Positions 20,122 to 31,000 of a stretch of 64,000 bases of DNA are shown here, one piece after another. The notes beneath the pieces are model-generated. The model had not been told where the DNA came from. It worked only from the letters and a program-made list of their open reading frames with translations, and searched no databases. Location: assembly GCA_905221605.1 (NCBI GenBank), contig CAJNDS010000946.1:430577-494576 (forward strand), given 5' to 3'. Each line of letters opens with the position of its first letter. The stretch's first letter is position 1. A program made the position numbers and the translations under genes. The DNA is from Symbiodinium natans. Its lineage: Eukaryota; Sar; Dinophyceae; Suessiales; Symbiodiniaceae.

Positions 20122-20765
20122 ACCCTAAAACCCTTAATCGTCCAGAGAGACTGGGTCCGGTAAATGGGGGCTGTTCTCAATTAATGTTTCCCTCTTCTTG
20201 GTTACAAGTGCACGATGGGTGAGGTGTTCCATGGGGCCCGCATTCGGAGCTATCCCCGAATGCTGAAACCGAGGTCCCGAAACCCCTAACACCAAACTTT
20301 GCACTGTCTTATTCCGGGTTGGGATTTATTAGGGGTTTGCAGTGTGCAAACTTCAAAACTTAAGCCCAAACCCTAAACCCGCAATTTTCAACCGCTGAGC
20401 CCTGAGGCCAGTTGGCTTCGGATGCGCGCAGCAGCGAGGCACTCCTAGCAATCGGACTATAGGGCTCAGGGATTGACTAGGAAGGCCCGTGGGACAATTT
20501 AATTTTTCCCTTATTTGGTTTAAGAGGATCATATTCAGGAATATTTTTCAGTGGGTTGTAAGGGCCATCCTACTTGTTTTTTTAGAGTCTTGAGCTCCAA
20601 GACATGTTTGAAGTCTTGTTCCTGGAGGTTTCAGGGTTTGAGGATGTTGGGTTAGCACTTGGGGGCTTAGGGCTTGAGGGTTCAGGCTTTGAAGGTTATA
20701 AGGCTCAGGGCTCGTGACTTTCTCCTTGGGGGGCTGCGTGTCCTTTGCATGCCCGGACCTGACAG

Positions 20766-20819
20766 GCCAGCGCCCTGCTGGACGACATAGAGAAGGCGCG
20801 CTTAAGAACGGCGGGCTAA
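20766..20819 (+). CDS. Candidate exon, unknown protein
   Basis: CTGACAG acceptor, frame ASALLDDIEKARLRTAG to TAA at 20817, or splicing at AAG|GCGCGC (20796). Isolated from other exons. Confidence 0.4.
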   Translation, partial: ASALLDDIEKARLRTAG

Positions 20820-20899
20820 TGTTCCCTGTGTCACCTGTGAGGAGCTCGAAGGAAGGGGGAAGATGGGAATAAGAAATAGGGGGGGTAGGAGGTATGGGT

Positions 20900-20990
20900 T
20901 GGGATGTTCCCCCATATACTAACAGTCCTTAATGGGTACTATAGTCCCTCCTATTATATTCCCTATTACGGGCTGTTAATATAATGTGGA
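20900..20990. mobile_element. Family A foldback element, copy 2
   Basis: GGGATGTTCCCCCATATACTAACAGTCC at the left and GGGCTGTTAATATAATGTGG at the right are imperfect inverted arms. The centre is rich in ACTATAG and CCTATTA. Confidence 0.65.
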
Positions 20991-21744
20991 GCCGTCTCGC
21001 TTCAACTGCTCCACACTGTTGGGGTGCGCGGATGGCGCGGGGGTCGTGTGCCCTCATGCCCCCAAGGAAGAAGAAAGGGTGAGAAAGAGAGAGAGAGAGA
21101 GAGCGATCCCTATTCTTCGCTGAATAGAAGAAGAAGAGATCCCTATTGCTTGCGGCCTAAACCCTTAACACTGGGACAGTTCTGGGGTTTAGGTTTAGGG
21201 TTGGGGCTCAGGGTGCAGGAGAGCCAGGCAAGGAGGATAGGGGAGGTAGAGCCTAACAACATCCCCAGCACCGGGGCTAGGAGAGAACCCCTGAAATCAT
21301 CAGGCTGGAATAGAAGACCCCCAAAAGCATCAGGCCGGAACACTAAAACCCGCAAGGCCCGAGTCTAAACCCTAAACCCTGAACCTTAAACCCTAAACCC
21401 TGAACAGCCCGCAATCCCTAAACCTAAAGGCCCCGAGCCCTGTGAAGGCTGGTCGTGGGGGCAAGCGATACCGGCTCGACTGAGCACAAAGCTGCGTCTG
21501 AGGTGGCGCATGGACTCTGTTCACTCGTGGATAGATTATATATATATAAAAGCATATAAGTATATAAATATAAACATTTGTATATATATATATATATGTA
21601 TGTATAAGTATATGTTACTATGTAGGGGGTTCTAGGGTTCCGGGGTTCTACGATTGGAGATCTTCGCTCCTAGGTTCGGGGGCGTAGAAATTTGGGAGTT
21701 TTGGCTGCGTCCTGGGCTCCTCCTCACTTGCGGCTTGGGGAACC
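20990..21744. other. Gene-poor interval
   Basis: Contains a GAGA tract (21080-21105), short CCCTAAA blocks (21365-21400), a small coding-like KAGRGGKRYRLD-stop frame at 21445-21483, and a TATATA/AT-rich tract (21535-21615). Nothing else is supportable. Confidence 0.4.
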
Positions 21745-21978
21745 GTGTGGGCAGAGACTGCGAAGAAGCCATCCTACGCCGCCTACGCCATGCTGGTGTC
21801 ACCCTGGGCCCTGAACTCTCAGTATCTAAGTGAACAGTGCGCGCAAGTCGCTGTCCACACGCTGACTGAATGTCAGGCGTCGAATTTGTTTCTGATATTG
21901 GGTGTGAACCGCCTCGACTCCCTGGATTTGAAGGCATGTACGGCTTTGGGCTTCGGACATCTGCAGACTTTGGTCTGA
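21745..21978 (+). CDS. Candidate terminal exon, helical protein
   Basis: The frame AETAKKPSYAAYAML, then LSEQCAQVAVHTLTECQASN and LDSLDLKACTALGFGHLQTL, runs to TGA at 21976. The helix-turn pattern faintly resembles the helices that follow BTB domains, but I cannot confirm a family. A GGGCAG near 21755 could be the acceptor. Confidence 0.4.
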   Translation: MWAETAKKPSYAAYAMLVSPWALNSQYLSEQCAQVAVHTLTECQASNLFLILGVNRLDSLDLKACTALGFGHLQTLV

Positions 21979-22129
21979 TGTGGGGAGGGAGGTTCCTGAG
22001 ACTACGACTCATGTACGACATGGACGCGCATGCTTTTTCAACCTGACGTGTCGGCAGCTAGCTGGGCGAGGAACGCCTGCTTTCGATGCCTCTGCGAAAA
22101 TCTTCAGCTTCTTGTTACCGTTGCTTGAG

Positions 22130-22600
22130 CCCTAAACCCCAAGCCGAAAGCCCTAAACCCTGAACCCGAAACCCTAAACCCTAAACCCTAAACCCTAAAC
22201 CCTAAACCCTAAACCCTAAACCCTAAACCCTGAACCCTAAACCCTAAACCCTAAACCCTAAACCCTAAACCCAAAGTTCTTGAGCCCAAGCTCTTGATGC
22301 ACCTCATCCCTCATCTCCGTCCTCCTAAGCCTCGTCATACTCGGCTCCCAGATGTCCGCCCTTGGAGGCCACGTGTCTCTAACCTCAGGCTTTTTTGCCA
22401 CACTTCTTATCGGGATTTCAATGCCATAATAGGGAAGCTACTCAAAAACACAAAGCCCTAGGTGCAAGCAGATCAGCATCAAACCCCCAAACCCTGAACC
22501 CTAAACCCTAAACCCTAAACCGCCTTAACCCTAAACCCTAAACCCTAAACCCTAAGCCCTAAACCCTAAGCCCTAAACCCTAAACCCTAAACCCTAAAAC
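22130..22600 (+). repeat. CCCTAAA arrays
   Basis: Two blocks, 22128-22272 and 22490-22598, separated by about 215 bp of unique sequence with no convincing exon. Confidence 0.85.
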
Positions 22601-22607
22601 GGCGTCA

Positions 22608-22678
22608 ATGGAGAGTGGCTGCATGCGGGGCGTACTGAATCATGCAGCGCACCTTGACGCACGCTGCGAACGTCTCAG
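22608..22678 (+). CDS. Candidate exon with possible start codon
   Basis: The frame from ATG 22608 reads MESGCMRGVLNHAAHLDARC and ERL up to AG before a TTTAGGG block. It is flanked by CCCTAAA upstream and TTTAGGG downstream like recognised exons. No family. Confidence 0.35.
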
Positions 22679-23024
22679 GGTTTAGGGGTTGTAGGGTTTG
22701 AGGGTTTTAGGGTTGTTGGGTTTCAGGGTTTTAGGGTTTTAGGCTGTTGGGGTTTCGGGGTTTACGTCTTTAGGCATTCAGGCTTTAGTGCAGGAGCCCA
22801 AAGTAGTACGATTTCCCACCGTATTCATTGCCGCAACACGTTTCGGATTTTCGGGTTTAGGGTTAGGTTTAGGGTTTAGGGTTTAGGGTTTAGGGTTTAG
22901 GGTTGAGGGTTGAGAGTTGAGGGTTGAGGGTTTAGGGTTTAGGGTTTAGGCTTAGGGTTTGGGGTTTAGGGTTTAGGGTGCAGGAGCCAGGGTTCCTGGC
23001 AAGTCCAGGTACTGCTTCCCGCAG

Positions 23025-23312
23025 GCCATCCTCATGTTTGCGGCCGGGTCCTCAGGCGACCCTAACGCCTCAACCCCTGAGCCCTCGAAACCCCACACAG
23101 CACCAGCCCTAAGCCCTAAACCCTAAGTCAACGCTTTTTGAATCTGCAGGGTGTAGATCACCATCATGGTTTCCGTGTGATAGAGGAGAACTACAGGGTG
23201 GGAGATCTGCTGTTTTTTGCAACATCCGGGCGTTACCCGAAACTATGGGTCCCCTACACACCCAGCTCGGGTTTCATGTTCCCCAACAATGGGGTTGAGG
23301 CCAAGTTTCTTG
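23025..23312 (+). CDS. Two candidate exons, unknown protein
   Basis: 23025-23055 follows CCCGCAG and reads AILMFAAGSS with GC donor GCGACC; it is hydrophobic. 23150-23312 follows CTGCAG and reads GVDHHHGFRVIEENYRVGDL, LFFATSGRYPKLWVPYTP and SSGFMFPNNGVEAKFL, with donor GTCTGG. The phases of the two (1 and 0) do not match directly, so they may be separate or have an exon between them. Confidence 0.45.
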
Positions 23313-23597
23313 GTCTGGGTTTCAGGGTTTCGGGTTTAGGGTTCAGGGTTTAGGGCAACCCAGACCATCCCCGCCGAGCATCCCTAACCCTTCGACCCTC
23401 AGCCCTAAACCTTAGACCCCAAACCCAAAGTACTCTGCGTGTGTGTGTATACGCGTATGTGTCGCATGCCTGGGACCTGTTGATGCTTGTATGTATGCAA
23501 GGTAACCTTAAGTCCAACACGACTGCCTGACCACTAGACACCCTCAGAACACCACCTACGCCCCCCAGACAACGCATTGTGTCAGCTCCAAACACAC

Positions 23598-23780
23598 AAA
23601 CCCTAAACCCTAAACCCTAAACCCTAAACCCTAAACCCTAAACCCTAAACCCTAAACCCTAAACCCTAAACCCTAAACCCTAAACCCTAAACCCTAAACC
23701 CTAAACCCTAAACCCTAAACCCTAAACCCTAAACCCTAAACCCTAAACCCTAAACCCTAAACCCTAAACCCTAAACCCTA
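23598..23780 (+). repeat. Perfect CCCTAAA array
   Basis: About 26 perfect heptamers with no variant, the most homogeneous array in the window. It ends 20 bp before an acceptor at 23800. Confidence 0.95.
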
Positions 23781-23800
23781 CCCTCCCCCCCAAGCCGCAG

Positions 23801-23866
23801 ATCACCATGCCAATTGCCCTCCTGGGGCCGCTGGAGGATGACCCCGACCTCGGCCTGGCCCGACGG
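23801..23866 (+). CDS. Candidate exon, unknown protein
   Basis: AAGCCGCAG acceptor, frame ITMPIALLGPLEDDPDLGLA then RR. TTTAGGG repeats begin within 20 bp of its end. The 3' border is uncertain. It could be an N-terminal exon of the transporter at 25 kb. Confidence 0.55.
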
Positions 23867-23880
23867 GGGGAAGGGGGGGA

Positions 23881-23982
23881 GGGTTTAGGGTTTAGGGTTT
23901 AGGGTTTAGGGTTTAGGGTTTAGGGTTTAGGGTTTAGGGTTTAGGGTTTAGGGTTTAGGGTTTAGGGTTTAGGGTTTAGGGT

Positions 23983-24042
<60 letters not shown>

Positions 24043-24062
24043 GGTTTAGGGTTTAGGGTTTA
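23881..24062 (+). repeat. TTTAGGG array passing into a TTGAGGG array
   Basis: About 15 perfect TTTAGGG units switch abruptly to about 10 perfect TTGAGGG units (23980-24040), then back to TTTAGGG. This array and the CCCTAAA array at 23598 flank the exon at 23801 in opposite orientation. Confidence 0.95.
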
Positions 24063-24445
24063 GGGTTCTCTAGGGTTTAGGGGTTAGGGGTTTAGGGTTT
24101 AGGGGTTGATGATTATAGGGTTCTTAAGGGAGGAGGGTTCAAGGGGGAGTGTGTAACCCAAGGTTCCCTGATACTCCCTGATACTCCCTGCTACTCCCGA
24201 AGGCTCCCTAAGCTTCCCTAAGGTTCCCTAGTTACCCACCCCTATGAACTCCCCCCCCCCCGCTTAAGAACCCTATAAGTCTAGGAGGCTCCGAAACTAC
24301 GGTGTTTTATGGGATCTTTAGTTGTTGCTTCTTGCTTCTATCTCCTACTGGTCGAGTCAGGCAAGAACTGCCTAACCCTTTCGCCAGGCTTCATTCCAAG
24401 AACAGTGGCTTGCACTTGGGGGATCGTATGTTGGGGTTCTCGACA

Positions 24446-24541
24446 TCGACGATCATCTCGGTGTTTCCCTGGCCTTATAAATGCCAGCAACGAACGACGA
24501 TCATCTCGGTGTTTCCCTGGCCTTATAAATGCCAGCAACGA
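24446..24541 (+). repeat. 48-bp tandem duplication
   Basis: The unit starting GACGATCATCTCGGTGTTTC and ending GCCAGCAACGAA occurs twice in a row, identically. It keeps frame, but I cannot support a gene there. Confidence 0.85.
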
Positions 24542-24985
24542 AATCGCTTTTCACGGTTTAGGGTTGAAGGTTTAGGGCTTTCAGTTGTGGAAACTTTCCT
24601 TGTTGGACGCGTTCATAAGGCTGAATGCTGTAGCTTGCGTCGGCCAACCTTGTCTAAAACGCTGGAAGGCGATGGTGGTAATGCCGTCAAGTCCGGCAGT
24701 CCACCTTCCAATTTTCCCTCACGCCAGAAGAAACCACCCTAGCGATCCACCCGCAAAATGCTGGTCCGGGATGGTTTCTCCCTAGGCCATGGTTTCCATC
24801 CTTGACCACTCCGACCCTCGTTGGCAGAGGGTGGCCGTGGAGATGTTTTCGGCCTTTTTGACCCTGAAACCTAAACCCTAAGCTCTAACCCTAAACCCTA
24901 AGCCCTAAGCCCTAAACCCTAAACTCTAAACCCTAAACCCTAAACCCTAAACCCTAAACGCTCCGAAGCCCTCAGCACCCGGCAG

Positions 24986-27900
24986 GACAACTCGAGCATC
25001 AACTGGATCCTGGCGCTCGGAACGCTTGCGCGGGCCTTCGGCAAGTTCGTCAACGGGGTGTTGGTGGACACATTTGGCGCGGCTCTGCTTGAATCATAGG
25101 GTGTAGGGTGTAGTGTTTAGGGTGTAGGGTTTAGGGTTTAGGGTTTAGGGTTTGAAGGAATCAGGGGCTTCTCCCTTGGACCCTTAAGGTTGTACCCCTG
25201 GGGTTTGGGGACCCTTGTTTAAAGATCCTTAAGGTAACCTAAGGGCCTCATTGAGAGTCATTATGGGTATGACCTTGGGGGTACGAGTCTTCATCCCTTG
25301 ATTGAACGGGCTCTGAGGTTTTGGGGCCCAAAGTTTTGACGGTTGATGGTTGGTAGAATGAGCATTGGGTTTTGGACCCCAAACCAAAAACCCTAAACCC
25401 TAAGCCCTAAGCCCAAAGCCCAAAGCCCAAAGCCCAAAGCCCAAAGCCCAAAGCCCAAAGCCCAAAGCCCAAAACCCTAAACCCTAAACCCAAAACCCAA
25501 AACCCCCTAAACCCTCAGCCCTAAGCCCTTAACCCTAGGCAGTCTGGAGCTCGCTGCAAGGAGGGAGGCCTTTGGCGCTGCCCTGCGTGCCAAAGAGCCT
25601 AGAACTGACCCTAAGCCTTGAAACTTTAAGCCCAAAACCCGGACATCCCAAAAGTCTAAACCCTAAACCCCCAAACCCTAAACCCGTAAACCCTAAACCC
25701 CAAACTCTAAACCCTAAACCCTAAACCAGAAACCCGAAACCCGAAACCCTAAACCCTAAACCCTAAACCCTAAACATAGGTTCGCCCCTTCCTCTACGTG
25801 GCCTTGCTGCTGGCTTCGGGCGCCTGCCTCGTCTTCGCTTCTTCCAGCGGGGCAGGTGGAACAGCACCTTTTGGGGTCTAGGTTATTGCGGGGTGTAGGG
25901 TTTAGGGTTTAGGGTTTAGGGTTTAGGGTTTATGGTTTAGGGGTCGGATTCATTACTAGTACCATTCCCTTACAAACCCTTTATACTACAGTAAACCCCC
26001 CCAAACCCTATTCTAATTATTCAGGGCCCTGTATTAGGGGTTATTGAGGGTTTAGGGTTTAGGGTTTCGGGTTCAGGGCTCAGGGTTGCTACCCTCCCTT
26101 TTGCCCTGTGTTGGCTTGTGCCAGAGGGTATGATCTATGAATGAATACTTCTTCGTTTCGACAATTGTGTGCAGGTACTCTTGGCGCGGCCGTCGCCACT
26201 CTCAACTACTGCTGCTCTGGGGCGTGGCTGACTGGGTGTAAAGTCATCGAGTCCTTGATGCATCACACGGGCGGTCTTTTGAATAGAGAGCCTTTTTGGG
26301 CACCCAAAGTAATCCTACGCATAGCGGCCCACAATTTGCACGGGATCCAATCAAGCATTCCAAAAAACGGAAAGTTGCATACACACAGGCGCATGTAGCT
26401 GTTCCATCGATTTGTCCAGGTCAAATTGTGCATTTCCATCTTGGAGGGAGGGCCCTCGAGCTCCAGGCCCGTAGGACGTGGATTCTTCGAGGGGCGTCCC
26501 AGCTGACTGTGTAAACCCGCACCCTTAAGCCCGAAACCCTGCAGAGTATGCGGCCATGGAACCCCCTAAGCCCTAAACCCTAGCCCTAAACCCTAAACCC
26601 TAAACCCGAAACCCGAAACCCTAAACCCTAAACCCTAAACCCTAAACCCAAAACCCTAAGGACCCACAGAGGATCCACCCCCAGTGCCATCCCAGGAGCG
26701 TCGCTTCCGTCGAGAAGACTCGGGACTTTGCTTCTCGGCGCCCGGGCTGCAAAGAGGGTGGAGGGGGGGGGAGGGGTAGGGTTTAGGGTTTAGGGTTTAG
26801 GGTTTAGGGTTTAGGGTTTAGGGTTTTGGGTTTTGGGATTAGGGGTTTAGGGTTTTTGGGGTTCAGGGTTTAGGGTTTTGGGGGTTTAGGGTTTTTGGGG
26901 TTTAGGGTTTAGGATCGACTATGTCAGGCCATCGGCAGAGCATGAACTACTTCCAGTCTAGTTTTCAGGGCCTGCTGCCCACAAACTCGGATAGGGCTCG
27001 GCTGACCAAAAGCCTTAAACCCCAAACCTGTGGTTTCCATGATGCTTTAACCCAAAGGAATGTAACAAAATATTGTTACGTAGGGCAGGGAGTATAAGAA
27101 CTCTGAACCCTAGTCCCTGAACCTTAACCCTGAACCCTGACTTTGACTTGATGTTTACAAGGCGTGAGAGTCTCTGTACGCGGGGCCCTGCGAGACGATG
27201 TATTCCGAAGGAGACTCCGATTTTCATCCCCTTTCCGACGCAGCAAAAACCCAGAACCCACCCTACACCCTAGACTCTGCACCCCTATACCCTAAATCCC
27301 GAGCCCTAAATCCTAAGCCCTAAACCCTCAACCCTAAACTCTGAACCCTAAACCCTGAACGCTGAACTTTTACACCGAGGTGCTTGCCACGTGTTCTCGT
27401 CTGGGCTCCGTGCTCACACGCCTTGGCCTCGGCCTTGCCCCTTGGAGCATTCAGGTAGGCACCCTCATCTCTAAACCCTAAACCCTAAACCCTAACCCTA
27501 AACCCTAAACCCTAAACCCTAAACCCTAAACCCTAAACCCTAAACCCTAAACCCTAAACCCTAAACCCTAAACCCTAAACCCCAAGCCCCAAGCCCCAAG
27601 CCCCAAGCCCGAAACCCGAAACCCTGAACCCTGAACCCTGAACCCAAACCCTAAGCCACCCCCAAGTCCGAAGACCCAAGTCCCCAAGCCTGGACGCCCT
27701 AGGCCCCCCCCCTGCTCACCCCAAAACTCCCTAAACCCCAAGGGTTGAGGGTTTGGGGTTTAGGGTTTAGGGTTTGCGGTTTAGGGTTTGGGGTTTGGGG
27801 TTTAGGGTTTAGGGCGCCCCGAGGTGCTGCTTCTGCTGCCCTGGCGGCAGATCGCCTACGGCGCGGCGGCCGTGCTGGTCACTTCCTGGTTCTTGGTGGT

Positions 27901-28027
27901 GCAGGCCGCTGTGGCTTCAGGTTTGTTTGTAAAGGTTTAGGGTTTAGGGTTTAGGGTTTAGGGTTTCGGGTTTCGGGTTTAGGGTTTAGGGTTTGGGGTT
28001 GAGGGTTGGGGGTTGAGGGTTTAGGTT

Positions 28028-28059
<32 letters not shown>

Positions 28060-31000
28060 GGTTTTAGGGTTTGGGGTTGAGGGTTAAGGGTTGAGGGTTG
28101 AGGGTTTAGGGTTGAGGGTTGAGGGTTGAGGGTTGAGGGAAGGTTTTGGGGGCTTAGGGCCGCAAACCCCGTTTCAACGACTGAACCCCAAGGCATGAAT
28201 CCGAAGCCTTGGGCTCCAGACCTCATGCCCTCGACCTCAACATCCTGCAGCTGAACGCCCGAAAGATTAGCACCCCTAGGCTCCGAACACTCAAAGACCA
28301 CCCTGAACTCCAAGCCCTAGAGTTCTAAACTCTAAACCCTAAACCCTAAACCCTAAACCCTAGGACCCGAAACCCTAAACCCTAAACCCTAAACCCTCAA
28401 CCCTAAACCCTAAACCCTAAACCCGAAAACCGCCCGAGGTGCTCCTGAAGGGCGATGCGGCCCTCGAGAAGGATGCAGATGGAAAGCCGAAGCTTCAGGC
28501 CGGGCCCTAACCCTAAACCCTAAACCCTAAACCCTAAACCCTAAACCCTAAACCCTAAACCCTAAACCCTCAACCCTCAACCCTAAACCCTAAACCCTTA
28601 AACGCAAGAAAGGGGGGCCCCCTGGACCCCGGAACCCCAAAAGTTTGGGCCAACCCTCAGGTGGAGCCAGGCACGCCGCGCCGATTGCTTTCCGCTAAAG
28701 TTCCTGGGCCCTCGAAGTTCTTCTTTCGGGATATGAGTCTAGGGGTGTTTATTGTTTAGGGTTTAGGGTTCAGGGGGTTTTTAGGAGGGTTTATATTAAG
28801 GCTGTTATTGGTGAGTGTTTGTGGGCTTCCTCATAAATATTGGTGAGGTGCGAAAAAAATAAGATCAAACCTAGTTCATATGAGTTTAGGGGTTTTAGGG
28901 ATTGCTTTTCTGTTGGGTTTGGGGTTTAGGGTTCGTGGTTTAGCGTTTAGGCTTTAGGGTTTTGGGTTTGGGGGGTTTTGAGTCAGGGCTTCATCTAGCC
29001 TTGGGCTCTTTCACCTTCGGGGCATAGCCGGGCGAAGTTACTGGACCTAAGCCCGAAACCCTAACCCTAAACGCCCCAATCCGTAAACCCACGCCCTGAA
29101 TTTTTATGCCCCGAAGCCCCTGAAACCCGAGAACCCTGCATTTCCATTGCCCGGCCAAGGTTTCAAAGGCCGGGCAAAGAACCGGAAAACAGGCGGAATC
29201 GACGGAGGCCGGCAGCTCTGTGGTCAACCCCCCAAAGCCCCCAAAGCCCCCAAACCACCTCCCAAACCCAAAACCCAGAACCCCCAAAACCCAAACCCCC
29301 AAAGCCCCTAAACCCCCAAGCCCCCAAACCCCCAAACCCATAACCCTAAACCCTAAACCCCAACCCCTAAACTCTAAACCCAAACCCCTCGACCCCTAAC
29401 ACCAGAGACCCCCAAACCCCAAACCCCTCAACCCTCAACCCTCAACCCCAAACCCCTCAACCCTAAGAGCCCCCTCAAACCCTCGGACCCCCCAAACCCT
29501 AAGTTGAGCAGGCGCCGACTCTCTGCCAGGTGCTCTCGAACCGAGGCATGGGTCCTGCTATTTTTGTTGTTTTTTTTGTCGGGTAGAGGGGGTTTAGGGT
29601 TTAGGGTTAAGTTTTTTGTTTTTTTTGGATTACGGTTTACGGGTTTAGGGTTTTGGGTGTTGGGGCTTTGGGGTTTGGTGGTTCCAGTTTGCTTGTTATT
29701 TGGGTAGTTTCAGCTGTTCTGAGTTTATAGCCTTTTGAAGGGTCTTGCATAGGTTCTGACGGCTTTAGGCTGAGTGGTTCCGAGTTTTAGGCGTCTGGGT
29801 GTTAGGGTCTGAGGGGTTTGAGGGGTTGAGGCGCTTGGGATGTTGAGTCAATTGGGGCTTGTTGAGTTTAAGGTTTTGGGGTTTAGGACTTTAGGGCTTT
29901 TAGGTTTTAGGGCCTTTGCACTTATGGGTTTTAGGCTAGGGCTGAGTGTATTGTGGTTGAATCAAGGGCACTTTAATGGGAACGTGAGAAATGGGGGCCT
30001 AAGCAAGTGGAACCATTCGGGCCGAAATGGGACGGTTTTGAAAACGCGATTTTGGGTTCGGAATTCTGTGCCCGCTCGGAGTTCGGTGCTTGAATCTAGA
30101 AGCCGTCGGGCCATGGAGTAGAGGCAAGCTTCCGGCAACGTGGACACGGTAGTGAGCGCGACATTTCCAAATCCGCCCAAAACAGTCCAAAAGACGCCCA
30201 AAACTTCCCAATTCGGCATCTGTCGCAAACGCCCCAGTGGGTTTCAGGGTTTTGTCGAGGGTTTTCGGGGTTCAGGTCTGGCTTGGAGGTTTAGGCTTTT
30301 CGGGTTCAGGGCTTAGGGTTTAGGGTTTAGGGTTTTAGGTATTGCCTGTTCCCAACGCCCGGTTCGGGGTTGTTGGGTTGTACATCAGCTGCAGCTCAGC
30401 CTGGGCCTCCCACTCCCACGGAATCTCGCAAAAAGCATATCGCAGAATATCGCGCAGTGCCTGCCCGTTTTGAATCCCCAGAGTGCATACGCCCCAAAAG
30501 TGCAGGGCCAGGAAATCCCACATCCCTGGAGTTTTTCAGAGAGTCCTGGAGAGCTCAAGTTGAATGTTAGGTGGCCCTAAGCCTCAAACCCTACACCAAA
30601 CCCTGGTGAAGTGATACGTCTAGGATTTTACTCTTAAACCCTACTCCCTAAACCCCAGCGACGTGGTAATTCTAGGATTTTATTTTTGGGCCGGGCTTTG
30701 GGCTTTGGGGCTTGTTTAGAGTTCGTCAGGGAGGAGCAGGTCTTCAGGGTTTGCATCATGCGCAACAAGCAAGATACGTCACACCAGCCACAACAGAGCC
30801 ATCATGGCCATAACCCTAAATCCTAACCCCTAACCCCTAACCCCTAAGGCCTAAACCCTAAACCCTAAACCCTAAACCCGAAACCCTAAACCCTAAACCC
30901 TAAACCCTAAACCCGAAACCCTAAACCCTAAACCCTCAACCCTAAACCCTAAACCCTAAACGAACCCTAAACCCTCAACCCTAAACCCTAAACCCTAAAC

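Noticed and set aside
23598-24062. True chromosome end
   Set aside because: Arrays are internal, short, of both orientations and followed by genes on both sides.
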